Shown one piece after another: positions 11,364 to 20,929 of a stretch of DNA of 64,000 nucleotides. Made by a program: the position numbers and the translations under genes. The notes beneath the pieces were generated by a model. That model made no database searches and was not told where the DNA came from. It saw nothing but the letters and a program-made list of their open reading frames with translations. Source of the stretch: Acinetobacter sp. ANC 4204 (GTDB taxonomy: Bacteria; Pseudomonadota; Gammaproteobacteria; Pseudomonadales; Moraxellaceae); contig NZ_NEFZ01000001.1 in assembly GCF_002135205.1 (NCBI RefSeq), positions 62,001 through 126,000 on the forward strand. The letters are read 5' to 3'. Every line of letters begins with the position of its first letter. The stretch's first letter is position 1.

Positions 11364-11690
11364 TTAAGCCGTGAAGCCTAAATAGCGTGAATAACCTTCA
11401 ACACCAAGTGGTGCTTTTAATATAATAAATTTCGGGTAACTGGCTTGCGTTAACTCTTCAAACATAATGACTTGATCATCATGTGCATGGAGATCATCAA
11501 CACTGCGCTGCATAGTCACTTCAAACTCATCTGTGATATATTCAAAGCCAATATCCATTGCAATAAATAAGGTATGTTCACAGGGCTGAACATACTGTTC
11601 TTGTGACCAATCAATCACCTGTTGTTGGCAGTGTGGACACGCTACAGGATCTGTCGCTTCACAGTCTAATGAGATCAATTGGTAAGTCAT
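11364..11690 (-). CDS. Conserved hypothetical protein with a CPHC motif
   Basis: A 108-residue protein I do not recognise by function. It has one CPHCQQQ pair at about 18-21 and one further Cys near 37, too few for a confident zinc-ribbon call. It is acidic and probably cytosolic, with no signal peptide or membrane segment. It converges on glnG with a shared terminator between. The ATG at 11690 lacks a strong ribosome site. The composition (regular use of all residues, no low complexity) suggests a real gene. Confidence 0.7.
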   Translation of the reverse strand: MTYQLISLDCEATDPVACPHCQQQVIDWSQEQYVQPCEHTLFIAMDIGFEYITDEFEVTMQRSVDDLHAHDDQVIMFEELTQASYPKFIILKAPLGVEGYSRYLGFTA

Positions 11691-11752
11691 AATTTAGTTT
11701 TTAAACAAAGATGCTGCGAAGTTTAGCATAGGATAAAGTGCCTAGAACAATC

Positions 11753-12196
11753 ATGTCGACTTTGGAAAATGCCATTGTATTGGCTACAACTCAACATGCA
11801 GGACAGCTCGATAAGGCTGGACAACCTTACATCCTGCATCCACTACGCCTCATGTTGCAATTTTCCAATCCCACCCTACAAATCATTGCTGTGTTGCATG
11901 ACATTTTGGAAGATACCGCAACGACTGCTGAAGACTTAAAAGAGCTTGGCTTCAGTACCGAAATTATTCAAGCCATACAAGCCCTCACCAAACAAACAGG
12001 CGAATCCCGTTTGGAAGCAGCCAAACGCACTGTATTAAACCCTCTTGCAACCCAAGTCAAATATGTTGATGTGCTAGACAATATGAACCTTGCGCGCATA
12101 AACAATCCAACATCTCGCGACTTTGCACGTTTTGAGGAATATAAAATGGTACTTGAGATACTCGAGCAAGCAAAAAAACACAGTGAAACACCTTGA
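11753..12196 (+). CDS. HD-domain phosphohydrolase, SpoT/MESH1-like
   Basis: Small HD-fold hydrolase resembling the (p)ppGpp hydrolase half of RelA/SpoT. Seen: HAGQLDKAGQPYILHP near the N-terminus, then VLHDILEDT (the HD pair plus the following ED), and later KYVDVLDNM with the last metal-ligand Asp. About 147 residues from ATG 11753. A GTG at 11738 has AGGA upstream and would add five residues, so the start is uncertain. There is no synthetase domain. True small alarmone hydrolases are somewhat longer, so the substrate is not established. Confidence 0.8.
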   Translation: MSTLENAIVLATTQHAGQLDKAGQPYILHPLRLMLQFSNPTLQIIAVLHDILEDTATTAEDLKELGFSTEIIQAIQALTKQTGESRLEAAKRTVLNPLATQVKYVDVLDNMNLARINNPTSRDFARFEEYKMVLEILEQAKKHSETP

Positions 12197-12297
12197 ATAA
12201 TTAAGTCTTTTTAATTGAATCTCTACAATTTCAAAATTGACAAATCGCAACGATCACTTTTTAATTAAGCACATCGTTGCACAAATGGACATGGTGA

Positions 12298-13206
12298 ATG
12301 TTAAGCGATTTAGATGATTTTTATTGTTTTGCTCAAGTGGTTGAACATGGCGGGTTTAGTGCAGCAGAACGCGCAACAGACATTCCCAAATCCAAGCTCA
12401 GTCGACGCGTGTATAATCTTGAAGAACGCTTAGGGGTCCGTCTCATTCAACGCAGTTCTCGACATTTCGCAGTGACCGATATCGGGATGAACATTTACCG
12501 TCATGCGCAAGTGATGATGAATGCTGCACAAGCCGCACACGACTTGGTCGATCATCTCAGCTTACAACCCCGTGGTGTGATCAAACTCAGCCTACCTGTC
12601 TCAATTGCACAAAATGAAATTGCACGCATTCTTCCAGGATTCTTAAAAGCCTACCCTGAAATCAAAGTACAAATGATGGTGACCAATCGCCGAGTTGACA
12701 TTATCAATGAAGGTTTTGATATTGCCCTTCGTGTCCGCTCCAACTTAGATGATGATCCAAGTTTAGTGATTCGCAAATTTGAGAACATCGAACAGCATTT
12801 ATTTGCCAGCCAAGCGTATTTGAATGAATTTGGCGAACTGAAACAACCCGAAGATTTAAGCCAACATCATATTTTGAGTATGGTCGATGAGCATTTAGAT
12901 CAACATATCATCGTACATAATGATGCACAGCAACAAAAGAAAATACGCGTAAACCCTGTAGTGATGGGCTCTGATTTGAGTATGTTGGCTCAACTAGTCC
13001 GTAAAAACTGCGGTATTGCCTTACTTCCAGACAGCATCGTACAAGATATGGTAAAAAGTGGTGAGCTGGTTCGTGTCTTGCCCGACTGGAAAGCACCGCA
13101 TGGTATTTTTCATGCAGTATATCCTTCACGTCGTGGTTTACTGCCTGCTGTACGCGTGTTTATTGATTATTTAATTGATCAATTGAGTTCAAATAAGTCC
13201 CTTTAA
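12298..13206 (+). CDS. LysR-family transcriptional regulator
   Basis: A 302-residue activator/repressor with the standard layout: a winged helix-turn-helix at 1-60 (FSAAERATDIPKSKLSRRV) and a periplasmic-binding-like effector domain from about 90 (GVIKLSLPVSIAQ). It belongs to the large DmlR/YafC-like subgroup. No divergent partner gene is adjacent, so the target cannot be inferred from context. The start is ATG 12298. Confidence 0.9.
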   Translation: MLSDLDDFYCFAQVVEHGGFSAAERATDIPKSKLSRRVYNLEERLGVRLIQRSSRHFAVTDIGMNIYRHAQVMMNAAQAAHDLVDHLSLQPRGVIKLSLPVSIAQNEIARILPGFLKAYPEIKVQMMVTNRRVDIINEGFDIALRVRSNLDDDPSLVIRKFENIEQHLFASQAYLNEFGELKQPEDLSQHHILSMVDEHLDQHIIVHNDAQQQKKIRVNPVVMGSDLSMLAQLVRKNCGIALLPDSIVQDMVKSGELVRVLPDWKAPHGIFHAVYPSRRGLLPAVRVFIDYLIDQLSSNKSL

Positions 13207-13252
13207 ACCAAGCCAATATAGACTCAATGCCTAAAAAATAAATATTTTTTGG

Positions 13253-13285
13253 AAAAAAAAGAGCTTAACCGAGGTGGATAAGCTC
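13253..13285 (-). terminator. Terminator downstream of map
   Basis: Read on the minus strand, a GAGCTTA / TAAGCTC stem with additional inner pairs is followed by eight T residues. It lies about 230 bases beyond the map stop codon, so it probably ends the map transcript with a long 3' tail. The rest of the gap 13207-13514 has no supported gene. Confidence 0.65.
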
Positions 13286-13514
13286 ATAAACTTTCAAAAA
13301 TAAGAAACTACAGCGAGTATCTTGGAAACTATTTTAGTGAAAACATAAAGCCCAGACCAATAGCTTACATGTATAAGTTTTAATCAAAAAGCATCAAAGA
13401 TACGACAAATAAAGGGGCTTAGAAATATCAGTTATTGCTTTTAAGACTTAATTTAGCTTTTAGACCACAAAGCTAGACCAAAGTCTAAAATTTAACCGCA
13501 CACAAAACATCGAG

Positions 13515-14309
13515 TTAAATTTCTGGATAACTGCCCGTGCCTTCAGGCCAAGGAGACAGCAACTCAAAACCTGTTTCAGTCACGAGTACCATATGCTCCC
13601 ACTGCGCAGTCAAAGAGTGATCTGCTGTAACAACGGTCCAACCATCCTTAAGTTCTTTGACATGTGCTTTACCCATATTAATCATCGGTTCAATGGTAAA
13701 CACCATGCCCGCTTTAAGTTGCATTCCTTTACCTGGTTGACCATAGTGCAATACGCTTGGCTGTTCGTGATACACCTTACCGATACCATGACCACAATAT
13801 TCACGTACCACACTATAGCCTTCACGGTGCGCAACTGTCTGGATGGCATAACCAATATCACCCAAAGTGGCACCTTGCTTCACAGCATGAATACCTGCAA
13901 CCATCGCCTCATAAGTCGTATCAACTAACTTTTTAGCTGCTGGCTTTACTGTACCCACGTAATACATACGACTAGTGTCACCAAAGTAGCCATCTTTAAT
14001 AATCGCCACATCAATATTAATAATATCGCCATCTTTCAATACAACATTCGGCGATGGGATGCCGTGACAGACCACTTCATTTGGTGAAATACAGGTAGTC
14101 TTGGTATAACCGTGATAACCAATATTGGCAGGCGTTACTTTTAGAGTATTTACAATGAAGTCATGACAAATATCATCTAGATATTCCGTCGTAACGCCTG
14201 GCTTCACATGCTCACCAATCATCGCTAAAACTTCGGCAGCCAAACGACCAGATATACGCAGTTTTTCTACATCTTGTTCAGTTTTTATGCTCACATTTAA
14301 GCCACGCAT
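13515..14309 (-). CDS. map: Methionine aminopeptidase, type I
   Basis: Removes the initiator methionine from new proteins; a dimetal cytosolic enzyme. It has 264 residues. The metal ligands are in recognisable places: INIDVAIIKDGYFGDTSR carries the two aspartates, GHGIGKVYHE the histidine, FTIEPM the first glutamate and QWEHMVLVTE the second. The ATG at 14309 has GAGG 8 bases upstream. It stands alone rather than next to rpsB, so the genome may have another copy. Confidence 0.94.
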   Translation of the reverse strand: MRGLNVSIKTEQDVEKLRISGRLAAEVLAMIGEHVKPGVTTEYLDDICHDFIVNTLKVTPANIGYHGYTKTTCISPNEVVCHGIPSPNVVLKDGDIINIDVAIIKDGYFGDTSRMYYVGTVKPAAKKLVDTTYEAMVAGIHAVKQGATLGDIGYAIQTVAHREGYSVVREYCGHGIGKVYHEQPSVLHYGQPGKGMQLKAGMVFTIEPMINMGKAHVKELKDGWTVVTADHSLTAQWEHMVLVTETGFELLSPWPEGTGSYPEI

Positions 14310-14659
14310 TGAAATACCCTCAATTATGAAGTCGCAAGTATAGTCCTTTTCACATTGTTTTTGTTCAAACTTAAATCGTCTTACGATAGTAAAGCCTCAT
14401 ATTGAAAATAATTTGTATAGTTTTAAGCCACTCAAACTACAATATTGGATGATCAAAATATTAAAACCCAAGCTTTTAATATTTATAATTTTTCTATTTT
14501 AAAATGGATAATCAAACACATATATCAACCCATTTTTTACGTGTTGATATATTCACTTTTCATCTTATAAAAAAATTTAATACTACCCATGAAATAAATT
14601 AGCCAAAAATACACTTATGCACTAAAATCGTCCCCTTTGTTCAACTCGATCTCCCTTTT
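14310..14659. promoter_or_regulatory. Divergent map/brnQ gap with a 10-bp inverted repeat
   Basis: About 350 AT-rich bases between map (minus) and brnQ (plus). A perfect inverted repeat, ATATATCAAC at 14520-14529 and GTTGATATAT at 14543-14552, lies about 110 bases before brnQ. It could be an operator; there is no T-run, so a terminator is unlikely. No small gene supported. Confidence 0.45.
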
Positions 14660-15946
14660 ATGACAAGTCTCCGTACTCGGGATATTGTTGCTTTGGGTTT
14701 TATGACTTTCGCACTCTTCATTGGTGCGGGCAACATTATCTTTCCACCGATTGTGGCTCAACAAGCGGGTGAACATGTTTGGCTAGCAGCGTTTGGTTTT
14801 CTAATCACCGCTGTAGGCTTACCTGTCATCACTATTATTGCGCTATCTCGTGTCGAGGGTTCGATTCAGATTTTAAGTTCGCCATTGGGTAAAATAGCCA
14901 GTCTCATTTTAACCATTACATGTTACTTAACTGTCGGACCACTGTTTGCAACACCACGCACAGCAACCGTTTCCTATGAAATAGGTTTTTCATCTTATCT
15001 TGGAACATCAAGTAGCAGCTTGCTGATCTATAGTGCAATTTACTTTAGTGTCGTCACTCTCATTGCACTGTATCCAAACAAGATTTTAGATACGGTTGGT
15101 TATGTACTTTCTCCGTTAAAGATCTTATCTTTAGCCACCTTAGGTATCGCCGCAATGGTGATTCCAACAGGTTTTGTTCCACCAGCCATTAACAACTATA
15201 TTGATAGCCCTGTTTCTGAAGGTTTTGTCAATGGTTACCTGACCATGGATACTTTAGGTGCACTGGTTTTTGGTATTGTAATTATTCAAGCCATTCGTTC
15301 ACGTGGGGTCAGCAACCCTAAGCTAATTACACGTTATGCAGTGATTGCAAGTATTATCTCTGGTATTGGCTTAACTTTAGTTTATCTAAGCTTATTCAAA
15401 CTTGGCCTCGGAAGTCACGAAGTCGCAGCAAATGCGAGCAATGGTGCAGTGATCCTGCATGCATATGTTCAACATGCATTTGGTGACTTAGGTTCATTTT
15501 TCCTGTCAGGTATGATTTTCATTGCGTGTATGGTTACTGCGATTGGTCTAACCTGCGCATGTGCCGAATATTTCAGCTCAATTTCTAAAATTGGCTACAA
15601 AACTTGGGTCTTCATCCTGATTGGCTTCTCTTTTGTTATTTCCAATTTAGGTTTAACCAAACTGATTGCCTTTTCTGTGCCTGTTTTAAGTGCAATCTAT
15701 CCACCAGCGATTGTGGTGATTATGCTGAGCTTTGGCTGGAAATACTTTAACCATCCTAGACGTGTAATTGCACCAGTTACAGCTATTTCATTAGTCTTTG
15801 GTATTCTTGATGGTTTAAAAGTGGCCAACTTTGAACTTCCTTATACCCTCACTCACCTGCCACTTGCAGAACAAAATCTTGCATGGCTAATTCCATCACT
15901 CATTGTATTTATCATTGCAGTTGTGATCGACAAAGTGAAAAAGTAA
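14660..15946 (+). CDS. brnQ: Branched-chain amino acid transporter, LIVCS (BrnQ) family
   Basis: Sodium- or proton-coupled importer of leucine, isoleucine and valine in the inner membrane. It has 428 residues with about 12 hydrophobic segments. The family opening, with FALFIGAGNIIFPP near residue 20, is diagnostic, as is TVGPLFATPRTATVSYE near 95. No ribosome site is obvious before ATG 14660. Monocistronic. Confidence 0.93.
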   Translation: MTSLRTRDIVALGFMTFALFIGAGNIIFPPIVAQQAGEHVWLAAFGFLITAVGLPVITIIALSRVEGSIQILSSPLGKIASLILTITCYLTVGPLFATPRTATVSYEIGFSSYLGTSSSSLLIYSAIYFSVVTLIALYPNKILDTVGYVLSPLKILSLATLGIAAMVIPTGFVPPAINNYIDSPVSEGFVNGYLTMDTLGALVFGIVIIQAIRSRGVSNPKLITRYAVIASIISGIGLTLVYLSLFKLGLGSHEVAANASNGAVILHAYVQHAFGDLGSFFLSGMIFIACMVTAIGLTCACAEYFSSISKIGYKTWVFILIGFSFVISNLGLTKLIAFSVPVLSAIYPPAIVVIMLSFGWKYFNHPRRVIAPVTAISLVFGILDGLKVANFELPYTLTHLPLAEQNLAWLIPSLIVFIIAVVIDKVKK

Positions 15947-16439
15947 ACACAAACTGATGTCATTAAAATCTTGTTTTACCCAAACCTGATTTTAATTATG
16001 ATCAATATTTGTCACATTTTATCCAAATGTACATATATTGTTTCATTTTAGCTCACATCAGTTTTTGTACGTTTCTATACATAAACCATACACCGCTAAA
16101 GTCGTATACCAAGCACTTCATATCTCTTATAAATTTAGAATTAGAAAACAAAAAAACCGTTAAAGCCCATCCTATCATGCCATTCATGGCATCAATATTG
16201 CTTTATACAATGGGCATATAAGCTTAGGCAGAACATTTATTTGCTATCTTATACCGTACGGAAATACTATTTATTCGCTAAAAAAATGCTACATACTTAT
16301 ATTTTGATTGGTATAGCATAATTTTTCTGAAAAATAGTTTGTTTTGCTCTTGATCAACTCAAATTTTAGCAGTACAACAGTATGAACTAACCCGACTAAA
16401 TACATTGGTTTTTAGTCAAAAACTCAAGGAGGGATGGAG
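15947..16439. other. Non-coding stretch before a small membrane gene
   Basis: Nearly 500 bases with no supported gene. A 70-codon open frame at 16009-16221 was judged spurious because of its composition and missing ribosome site. Near the end an AAGGAGGG ribosome site at 16426-16433 serves the next gene. No long repeats seen. Confidence 0.5.
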
Positions 16440-16676
16440 ATGTTATCATTACATTTCAACAAGCAAGTCTTCATTAGCGCTCTGAAGGCAAACAAGAATA
16501 TGGTGACGTATTTAAGTACCACCATTGCCCTGATGGTTATTATGATCATGCATGGCTTAATTCAAGGTAACCTTAAAGCTGAATATTTTATTTATGCTAT
16601 TGTCGTTTCACTGGCCTTTTACTTATGGGCAGTTGTCGACCAAAAATTCCGAAAGGCCACACAGTCAATTGACTAG
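16440..16676 (+). CDS. Small two-helix membrane protein
   Basis: A 78-residue protein of unknown function with two hydrophobic segments (about 22-42 and 50-68). The strong AAGGAGGG site ends directly against the upstream ATG at 16434, so the second ATG at 16440 has the proper spacing and is chosen. A good hairpin terminator follows at 16682. The strong ribosome site and clean terminator support a real single-gene unit. Confidence 0.7.
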   Translation: MLSLHFNKQVFISALKANKNMVTYLSTTIALMVIMIMHGLIQGNLKAEYFIYAIVVSLAFYLWAVVDQKFRKATQSID

Positions 16677-16681
16677 CAAAC

Positions 16682-16708
16682 AGGTGGATGATCAGTCATC
16701 CACCTTTG
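16682..16708 (+). terminator. Terminator after the small membrane gene
   Basis: Perfect 10-bp stem AGGTGGATGA / TCATCCACCT with a TCAG loop, followed by TTTG. The T-run is short. Confidence 0.6.
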
Positions 16709-16739
16709 TAAAAGTACCAAGACTAAAAATCATAATAAC

Positions 16740-17198
16740 TTAGAATAAACCTAAAAACATACCCCATAATAATCCAAAAGTTGCCACAATTTCCCCTACA
16801 ACCAAAGCCATCATTGCCATCACCATGACTGATTTGGGTAAAATCCATTTGCCTAAAATGTGCGGACTACGAAACTGGTTATTGGTATCTTGTAATACAC
16901 CATGCACAATATAGCTCAGTATCGAAAAGCTAAAAAAGAATAGATTAATTGCCACAAACAACATATTTACAGGCTCTGACCACACTGAAATGACCGCCAT
17001 GACGGCAATGATTAAGCTAGCAGGTGCATATAGCAAACTACTACGATGTGCGATATCGACATAATAATGCGCGCGAAATTGTGGTGAATGGCGAATTTGA
17101 GCATATTTCCACACCCCAGTTAGCATGCCTACAAATAGAAAAATTGCACTGAATAAAAGTGCGAATTTAACTGACATCTCTAATTCAACAAACTGCAT
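16740..17198 (-). CDS. Four-helix integral membrane protein of unknown function
   Basis: A 152-residue protein with four hydrophobic segments (about 8-30, 52-72, 78-98 and 122-148) and short loops. I do not recognise the family. The ATG at 17198 has AAGGAAA 5-8 bases upstream, a good ribosome site. It converges on the small membrane gene at 16440 and diverges from the hydrolase at 17322. Confidence 0.7.
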   Translation of the reverse strand: MQFVELEMSVKFALLFSAIFLFVGMLTGVWKYAQIRHSPQFRAHYYVDIAHRSSLLYAPASLIIAVMAVISVWSEPVNMLFVAINLFFFSFSILSYIVHGVLQDTNNQFRSPHILGKWILPKSVMVMAMMALVVGEIVATFGLLWGMFLGLF

Positions 17199-17321
17199 GT
17201 GTTTTCCTTTTTATTTTCGATCCATTTTATACAAATCCGCTTGACTTTAAAGTCATAGATTTGACAAGTTTCTTTTTGGAACTCAAGTAAAGTATGAACA
17301 ACTTAAATATATACGCCAACC

Positions 17322-18179
17322 ATGCAGAATTACGAAACGCTCAACATCACCTGTTCCGACCATTATTCACTCAGTGGACGCTTTTATACTGCCCAAGCTA
17401 CGCAGCAAACTTTTCCTATTTTAATCTGCCCTGCAACTGGCATTACCCAACAGTTTTACCACCATTTTGCATCGTGGCTTGCTGAACAAGGTTATGCTGT
17501 TTTGGTTTTTGACTTTCGTGGAATTGGGAAATCTCTGCACGAACCACTTAAACAGTCAAAAGCGAGTATTGTACAGTGGGGACAATTGGATATTCCTGCT
17601 GCGGTAGATGCTCTATTAGATAAAACCCAAGCAACTCAAGTGATCTTGCTCGGGCATAGTGCAGGTGGGCAACTTTTAGGTATTAATCCCAACTTTAAAA
17701 AAGTGGCAAAGGTGGTAGCTATTGCTGGTTCTACTGGACACGTTAAAGACTTAAAGGGCCGCACCAAACTACTCGCTCCAGTCATGTTTAAGCTAATCTT
17801 CCCAATTGCTCGATATACATTGGGCTACGGCCCAACTCAAGCCATCGGGATGGGTGAAAACTTGCCTAAAGATGTGGCACGTGAATGGGCACAGTTTTGT
17901 AGCAAACCTGGTTATGTCATGAATGCCATAGGAAATACAGTCCAAGAGGACTTCCACCATCAAATTCGTTGCGCCATTACCTCAATTTGGGCATCGGATG
18001 ATGAAATTGCCACTCAGGCCAATGTCAAAGGACTGCTTAACCTCTATCCCAATGCACAAACAGAACATATTGAATTAAAACCACAGGCTTATGGGCACAA
18101 AAGCATTGGTCACATGGCCATGTTTAAACGTTCCCACCAAAACTTATGGCCCAAAATTGCAGCGCAACTGCAGGCTTAA
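17322..18179 (+). CDS. Alpha/beta hydrolase
   Basis: A 285-residue cytosolic hydrolase of the alpha/beta fold. The nucleophile elbow is GHSAGGQ with Ser near 114, preceded by FDFRGIGKS. The acid is probably in ASDDEI near 225 and the His in KSIGHMAMF near 265. It resembles the short-chain YheT/BAAT-like predicted alpha/beta hydrolases; substrate unknown. Its start has no strong ribosome site. Confidence 0.85.
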   Translation: MQNYETLNITCSDHYSLSGRFYTAQATQQTFPILICPATGITQQFYHHFASWLAEQGYAVLVFDFRGIGKSLHEPLKQSKASIVQWGQLDIPAAVDALLDKTQATQVILLGHSAGGQLLGINPNFKKVAKVVAIAGSTGHVKDLKGRTKLLAPVMFKLIFPIARYTLGYGPTQAIGMGENLPKDVAREWAQFCSKPGYVMNAIGNTVQEDFHHQIRCAITSIWASDDEIATQANVKGLLNLYPNAQTEHIELKPQAYGHKSIGHMAMFKRSHQNLWPKIAAQLQA

Positions 18180-18398
18180 CCTCATATAAATCACGACCTC
18201 ACGTATTACACCAGTTCAAGCACTCATTGTCTGAGCTGGTTTAATTTTAACCAGCAAGCGCTATATTTAACTAAAAACCACAAGCATTGATAAATTTAGT
18301 TTTATTAATTGATAAATAAATATTATATTTCCATCACAAATTTTTATTAAGTCATAGTTCATGTGATGTCTATCGCATGTTCTAGAGATGGATGAATC

Positions 18399-19763
18399 AT
18401 GTCTGCACAACAGCAACGTCAGCTTAATCATGGGCTGAGCAACCGCCATATTCAGTTGATTGCTTTAGGTGGCTCTATCGGTACGGGTCTATTTTTAGGC
18501 ATTTCTCAAACCATTAAACTGGCAGGTCCCTCTGTCATTTTAGGTTATGCACTTGCAGGTTTAATTGCCTTTTTTATGATGCGCCAATTAGGTGAAATGG
18601 TGGTTGAGGAACCAGTGAGTGGCTCTTTTAGCTATTTCGCCTATAAATTTTGGAGCCCTTTTGCAGGCTTTATGTCGGGCTGGAACTATTGGGTGCTCAA
18701 TGTCTTGGTCTGCATGGCAGAGCTAAGCGCCATCGGCCTCTATGTCCAATATTGGTGGCCTGAAATTCCAACGTGGATTTCAGCACTTGCTTTCTTTGTA
18801 CTGATCAATGCCATCAACCTGCTGCATGTCAAAGTCTTTGGCGAAACAGAATTTTTATTCTCCATGATTAAAATTCTCGCGATCATTGGCATGATTGCTT
18901 ATGGGGCTTGGTTGCTTACCAGTGGGCAAGGTGGCGAAACTGCTTCCATTTCTAACCTATGGGCTCTAGGCGGTTTCTTTCCTAATGGTCTTTCAGGCTT
19001 AATCATGGCAATGGCCATCATTATGTTTTCTTTTGGTGGAATTGAATTGGTCGGTATTGCTGCGGCAGAAACCAAAAATCCAACGACAACTATTCCTAAA
19101 GCCGTAAACCAAATTGTCTATCGTGTTTTATTGTTTTATGTACTAACCATTATTGTTCTGCTTTCCTTATTTCCATGGAATCAAATTGCAGAAGGTGGTA
19201 GTCCTTTTGTGTTGATCTTTGACTCATTGGGCAGTCAAGGCGTTGCAACTGTACTGAACTTTGTAGTTTTAACTGCAGCCATCTCGGTATATAACGGCAC
19301 CAGCTATGGCACCAGTCGCATGCTCTTGGGACTTGCTGAGCAAGGCAATGCACCACAGTTCTTAAAGAAGATTAACCAGCGTGGCATCCCTTATGCTGCT
19401 ATTTTATGCTCTGCACTGGTGACATTGATCTGTGTGGTACTGAATTATATTTTTCCAGAAAAAGCCTTTAAGTTGCTGATGAGTCTTGTGGTTTCAGCGA
19501 TTGTAATTAACTGGATGATGTTGGCACTGACTCATTTAAAGTTCAAGCAACACATGCTGGCTTTGAAAAAGCCGACTTTATTCCCTGTGCTGATGTATCC
19601 GTTAAGTAATTACATTTGCATTATATTTATGCTAGGGATTTTAGTAGTGATGTGGCTGACACCTGATATGCGTATTGCGGTGGCATTGATCCCACTCTGG
19701 ATTGGATGTTTAACGCTTACCTATTGGTTTAAGCAAAAGCGAATGAAGCAGAAGATACTGTAA
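18399..19763 (+). CDS. Amino-acid permease, AAT family (AroP/PheP/ProY-like)
   Basis: Proton-coupled amino-acid importer with 454 residues and about 12 hydrophobic segments. The family signature is at the N-terminus (IALGGSIGTGLFLG), followed by MRQLGEMVVEEPVSGSF and GFMSGWNYWVL. The sequence around SAIGLYVQYWWPEIPTW is close to PheP/AroP and ProY, but the substrate cannot be chosen by eye. An Lrp-type regulator gene lies just downstream on the same strand and may control it. Confidence 0.9.
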   Translation: MSAQQQRQLNHGLSNRHIQLIALGGSIGTGLFLGISQTIKLAGPSVILGYALAGLIAFFMMRQLGEMVVEEPVSGSFSYFAYKFWSPFAGFMSGWNYWVLNVLVCMAELSAIGLYVQYWWPEIPTWISALAFFVLINAINLLHVKVFGETEFLFSMIKILAIIGMIAYGAWLLTSGQGGETASISNLWALGGFFPNGLSGLIMAMAIIMFSFGGIELVGIAAAETKNPTTTIPKAVNQIVYRVLLFYVLTIIVLLSLFPWNQIAEGGSPFVLIFDSLGSQGVATVLNFVVLTAAISVYNGTSYGTSRMLLGLAEQGNAPQFLKKINQRGIPYAAILCSALVTLICVVLNYIFPEKAFKLLMSLVVSAIVINWMMLALTHLKFKQHMLALKKPTLFPVLMYPLSNYICIIFMLGILVVMWLTPDMRIAVALIPLWIGCLTLTYWFKQKRMKQKIL

Positions 19764-19771
19764 ATAAGTGC

Positions 19772-19820
19772 GTAAATAACACCATGTAAAGGCACCCTTC
19801 CCTTAAATGGTGTTATTTAC
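19772..19820. repeat. Perfect 14-bp inverted repeat after the permease gene
   Basis: GTAAATAACACCAT at 19772-19785 is matched exactly by ATGGTGTTATTTAC at 19807-19820, with a 21-base spacer. It begins 9 bases after the permease stop codon. It lacks a T-run, so it may be an operator, an RNA hairpin protecting the mRNA, or a weak terminator. Confidence 0.6.
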
Positions 19821-19979
19821 AAATCAAAGCCAATCTCCCAAATGACTTTGATTGAATAAGCTTATTGTAATCAGAAGACGCTTCAATAGTTTCTCTATTA
19901 TTTGCTTGTTTCAAAGTATTTTTGAGAAATATTTTCACATAAAACCATTTATAAAGAAAATTATTAGCAGGAATTGCAC

Positions 19980-20465
19980 ATGAATGACAATCGCCATGTT
20001 TTAGATAAAATTGACCGCCGTATTTTGTCAGAACTTCGTCAAGATGGGCGTTTGACTGTGACTCAGTTAGCTGAAAAAGTTGGTCTTTCCTCCTCCCCTT
20101 GTTGGACACGGCTTAAACGTCTTGAAAATGCAAAGATTATTGAAGGCTATACTGCCAATATCAATCCCAAAGCGATTGGGATTAATGAGTTGTTTTTTAT
20201 TGAAATTACACTTGAGCGCCATGATGATGAAATTTTGGAGCAATTTAGTGAAGCACTGGCCTATATGCCCGAAGTCGTTGAGGCGCACTTAGTCACAGGT
20301 GATTATGACTACTTACTCAAAGTCGCTGTAAAAAATGCAGAGCACTATGAACGCTTTTTACGTAAGAACTTATACTCCATGAAAGGTGTGCGCCATACGC
20401 GGTCTATTTTTGCCTTACGTCCATTAAAACTTGAAAACAAAGCAGATTTAACCCTCATTGAATAA
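19980..20465 (+). CDS. Lrp/AsnC-family transcriptional regulator
   Basis: A 161-residue feast/famine regulator. The N-terminal helix-turn-helix (about 10-60) includes LAEKVGLSSSPCWTRLKRLE; the C-terminal ligand-binding RAM domain includes VVEAHLVTGDYDYLL. ATG 19980 is preferred over an upstream TTG at 19974 because AGGA lies 8-9 bases before it. Its place next to an amino-acid permease suggests amino-acid-responsive control of that transporter; this is inference. Confidence 0.9.
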   Translation: MNDNRHVLDKIDRRILSELRQDGRLTVTQLAEKVGLSSSPCWTRLKRLENAKIIEGYTANINPKAIGINELFFIEITLERHDDEILEQFSEALAYMPEVVEAHLVTGDYDYLLKVAVKNAEHYERFLRKNLYSMKGVRHTRSIFALRPLKLENKADLTLIE

Positions 20466-20548
20466 GAGCTGAAAATATTTAAGAAATATGCTTTAATATG
20501 CTCAGTATGAGATGAGCCTTATATGAGTATGGCGCGAGCTATACGACT

Positions 20549-20573
20549 AGCCCCTGAAAAATGGGGCTTTTTA
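20549..20573 (+). terminator. Terminator downstream of the Lrp-type regulator
   Basis: AGCCCC / GGGGCT stem with a TGAAAAAT loop followed by a T-run (TTTTT). Located about 85 bases after the stop codon. Confidence 0.75.
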
Positions 20574-20640
20574 ATGTCTATTATTTAACAACATCCGCAT
20601 GTCGTATTCTATTTTTTGGATTTTTCCAAATGAATCGAAA

Positions 20641-20862
20641 TTAATTAGGCTCAATGTCATAAACCCAATTCCTAGCTTGTTGCTCTGTTGTCGTTTCACA
20701 CACATAGTAGTCATGGTCCCATGCGTCTTGATGGAAAATTTCCATTTTTCGATAAGTCACGTTTTTAGAGTTTTCGACACAGACGAAGCTACCGCCTTGG
20801 TCTTTGACTTGCGTTCCATTGAGGAAACCACCAATACAGAGAAATCGAGATTGTTTAGCCAT
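20641..20862 (-). CDS. Hypothetical small protein
   Basis: A 73-residue protein of unknown function starting MAKQSRFLCIGGFLNGTQV. The open frame extends upstream to 20973, but the first 37 codons overlap the tail of a decayed reading frame in another phase (20930-21187), so the internal ATG at 20862 is preferred. No good ribosome site is visible for either start. It lies in the accessory-looking stretch between the Lrp-type gene and the PD-(D/E)XK gene. Confidence 0.5.
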   Translation of the reverse strand: MAKQSRFLCIGGFLNGTQVKDQGGSFVCVENSKNVTYRKMEIFHQDAWDHDYYVCETTTEQQARNWVYDIEPN

Positions 20863-20929
20863 TAATACATCAACTTTTAAATTACTAAATTTGTAATGAT
20901 TTAACAATGACCTGAATATGCTGTAAAGC

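Noticed and set aside
16009..16221. 70-codon open frame before the small membrane gene
   Set aside because: No ribosome site, Ser/Tyr/His-rich shadow-like composition and no neighbour support.
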